Shown here: positions 41,865-42,877 of the stretch, in pieces | How positions within the stretch are numbered: position 1 is the first letter of the stretch | How the letters are laid out: each line of letters opens with the position of its first letter | Assembly: GCA_016763855.1 (NCBI GenBank) | Contig: JAESSY010000207.1 | Span: 1 to 42,877, forward strand | Direction: 5' to 3' | Source: Pseudomonadales bacterium | Lineage (GTDB): Bacteria > Pseudomonadota > Gammaproteobacteria > Pseudomonadales > Azotimanducaceae | Length of the DNA: 42,877 nucleotides | Made by a program: the position numbers and the translations under genes | The notes under the pieces: model-generated | Databases searched by the model: none | Told to the model about the DNA's origin: nothing | Seen by the model: the letters and a program-made list of their open reading frames with translations, nothing else

Positions 41865-42713
41865 ATGAAGGGTGCAAAACCGACAATTTTGTCAATTGAT
41901 GATGAAGCCCTGAATCAGCGATTGATAAAGGCGGCTCTTCACAAACGATATCATCTGATATTTGCCAGCGATGGATTAGAAGCTTTACAGATTTTAATTA
42001 AAACAAATCCCGATATTGTACTAATGGATATTAATATGCCAGAGCAAAATGGCTTCTTGCTCTGTGAGGATATTCGAACTCAGTATAGCCAGATGGCACT
42101 ACCTATTCTCTTTATTTCAGCAGAGGATAGTTTGGATATGCGGGTTAAGTCCTATGAATCCGCCGGTAATGACTATCTTTGCAAACCGGTAAATATCACA
42201 GAATTGATTTCAAAAATAGAAGTGCTCTTGGGAAGCAGAAACAAGTATCAAGCCATACAAGACTCGTTACTCCTATCACGCAAAGCAATATTTTCAGCTG
42301 CCAGTATCAATGCAGAACAAGCATCAATCATCGAATTCACTAATACCAGCTTTGATTGCGAAAATCTGGAAGAACTTGCGAAAGCTTTCTTTACTTTGTG
42401 CGCCACCTTTGGCTTACAAACATCGGTTCAATTTCGCTTATCGAATAAGACAAAAACTTTTTCCTCATTAGGCACGACACTGCCCATTGAGGAGCAGCTT
42501 TTAGAAAAAGCACATGATTCGTTGCTAGGCCATGATTCGTTGCCAAGCAAAGCAGGAAGCGAAATTTTCGCCTGTGACTGTGTGTCAGTTTTGGTAGATA
42601 ATTTGCCAATCGACGATGTGAGTTTTAATGAGCGAATTCGCAACCACATCAAACTTGCCCTTAAAGCCTGTGATTCTCGTGTTCACTCACTCTATGAGAT
42701 GCGCTCTTATTAA
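41865..42713 (+). CDS. Response regulator with C-terminal domain of unknown function
   Basis: The receiver domain (about 5-125) is complete: acid pair D12/D13 in SIDDE, phospho-acceptor D55 in VLMDINMPE, S85 in FISAED and K107 in YLCKPV. The C-terminal about 155 residues lack HTH, GGDEF, EAL or kinase motifs; conserved-looking pieces are IEFTNTSFDCENLEELAKAF, TSVQFRL and VSVLVDNLPIDD, a layout I recall in receiver proteins of Pseudomonas and Shewanella with no assigned output. An in-frame 18-base duplication lies inside (HDSLLG, HDSLPS). No histidine kinase is adjacent. It is divergent from the AraC gene. Confidence 0.88.
   Translation: MKGAKPTILSIDDEALNQRLIKAALHKRYHLIFASDGLEALQILIKTNPDIVLMDINMPEQNGFLLCEDIRTQYSQMALPILFISAEDSLDMRVKSYESAGNDYLCKPVNITELISKIEVLLGSRNKYQAIQDSLLLSRKAIFSAASINAEQASIIEFTNTSFDCENLEELAKAFFTLCATFGLQTSVQFRLSNKTKTFSSLGTTLPIEEQLLEKAHDSLLGHDSLPSKAGSEIFACDCVSVLVDNLPIDDVSFNERIRNHIKLALKACDSRVHSLYEMRSY
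42513..42548 (+). repeat. 18-bp tandem duplication in the response regulator gene
   Basis: CATGATTCGTTGCTAGGC (42513-42530) and CATGATTCGTTGCCAAGC (42531-42548) match at 16 of 18 bases and encode HDSLLG and HDSLPS in frame. Confidence 0.75.
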
Positions 42714-42795
42714 CGGGAAAAGAGGTTTGTTTGCTTTTTTGGCCTGTTCCCCAATCCCCAGATAGAAAACCCTAAAACCTAGAAAGCCTTGACTG

Positions 42796-42836
42796 TATAA
42801 TGGTTAGTGACAAAACAGACCATCACCCATTGGGTG
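42796..42836 (+). promoter_or_regulatory. Possible promoter region for the gene at the right edge
   Basis: TATAAT (42796-42801) has no good -35 at 17 bases. A 13-base palindrome CACCCATTGGGTG (42824-42836) follows, about 19 bases ahead of the partial gene; it could be an operator near the transcription start. Weak evidence. Confidence 0.3.
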
Positions 42837-42854
42837 CACAGAACAAGGCTTAAT

Positions 42855-42877
42855 ATGATTCTACCCTATCAACTCGA
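42855..42877 (+). CDS. Start of a gene cut by the window edge
   Basis: ATG 42855 follows AAGG (42845-42848) at six bases and opens MILPYQL before the sequence ends. Too short to identify. Confidence 0.45.

Noticed and set aside
1-42877. CRISPR arrays, tRNA/rRNA genes, prophage or integron
   Set aside because: No spaced direct-repeat arrays, cloverleaf sequences or phage/integrase genes were seen by eye.

Overview
The window looks like chromosome from a free-living, probably marine gammaproteobacterium. The bases lean to A/T, and the repertoire fits: a RAYT transposase inside GGGGTCAGAGTAAA-type repeats, acnD/prpF, an AroG-type DAHP synthase, a TonB receptor with a surface lipoprotein, Na+ symport, a DUF2956 protein and several cAMP/c-di-GMP signalling proteins. 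A Cellvibrionales/Spongiibacter-like host is my guess from recalled families, not a computed result. I see no rRNA, tRNA, CRISPR array, prophage or integron.

Layout. 1-955: RAYT transposase between inverted REP-like repeats. 1.1-4.0 kb: c-heme (DUF3365-type) chemoreceptor, then aroG with a terminator. 4.1-8.5 kb (minus): beta-helix lipoprotein and TonB-dependent receptor operon. 8.66-9.55 kb: overlapping XRE regulator/nucleotidyltransferase pair, a probable toxin-antitoxin module. 9.58-15.2 kb (minus): acnD-prpF of the methylcitrate cycle without prpB/prpC beside it, then a Na+/solute symporter. 15.3-16.7 kb: small membrane-anchored protein divergent from a MarR regulator plus DUF2956 gene, with a perfect palindrome between. 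16.7-17.6 kb: alpha/beta hydrolase broken by an in-frame stop. 17.8-23.5 kb: AGXT2L-like phospho-lyase/aminotransferase, hydroxylysine-kinase-like phosphotransferase, GST, HSD10-like SDR and M19 dipeptidase-like lipoprotein, a likely catabolic block for amino-alcohol or modified amino-acid substrates. 23.6-27.9 kb: YkvI-like permease, a second class III aminotransferase, a strong nested hairpin, an unknown protein and a SPOR lipoprotein. 28.1-32.4 kb: second small split-barrel-like protein, peptide-binding lipoprotein, SDR, alpha/beta hydrolase. 32.7-37.2 kb: outer-membrane protein, cNMP-binding/EAL phosphodiesterase, MBL hydrolase with a 5' frameshift, APC permease. 37.5-42.7 kb: signalling cluster on the minus strand (AraC regulator, porin, PstS-like single-domain protein, HAMP/adenylate cyclase with overlapping ends), divergent from a response regulator. 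The window ends in the first codons of another gene.

How it fits together. The central 17-32 kb looks like scavenging and catabolism of amino acids, peptides and amino-alcohols: peptide-binding protein, M19 dipeptidase homologue, permeases, kinase plus phospho-lyase, aminotransferases and SDRs. The right end is sensory: a porin/PstS-like pair translationally coupled to an adenylate cyclase, and nearby an EAL phosphodiesterase with a cyclic-nucleotide-binding domain, so cAMP and c-di-GMP signalling may be linked. A recurring feature is short (14-18 bp) tandem microduplication, often in frame, at seven places. Two genes carry disruptions that need checking against raw reads.
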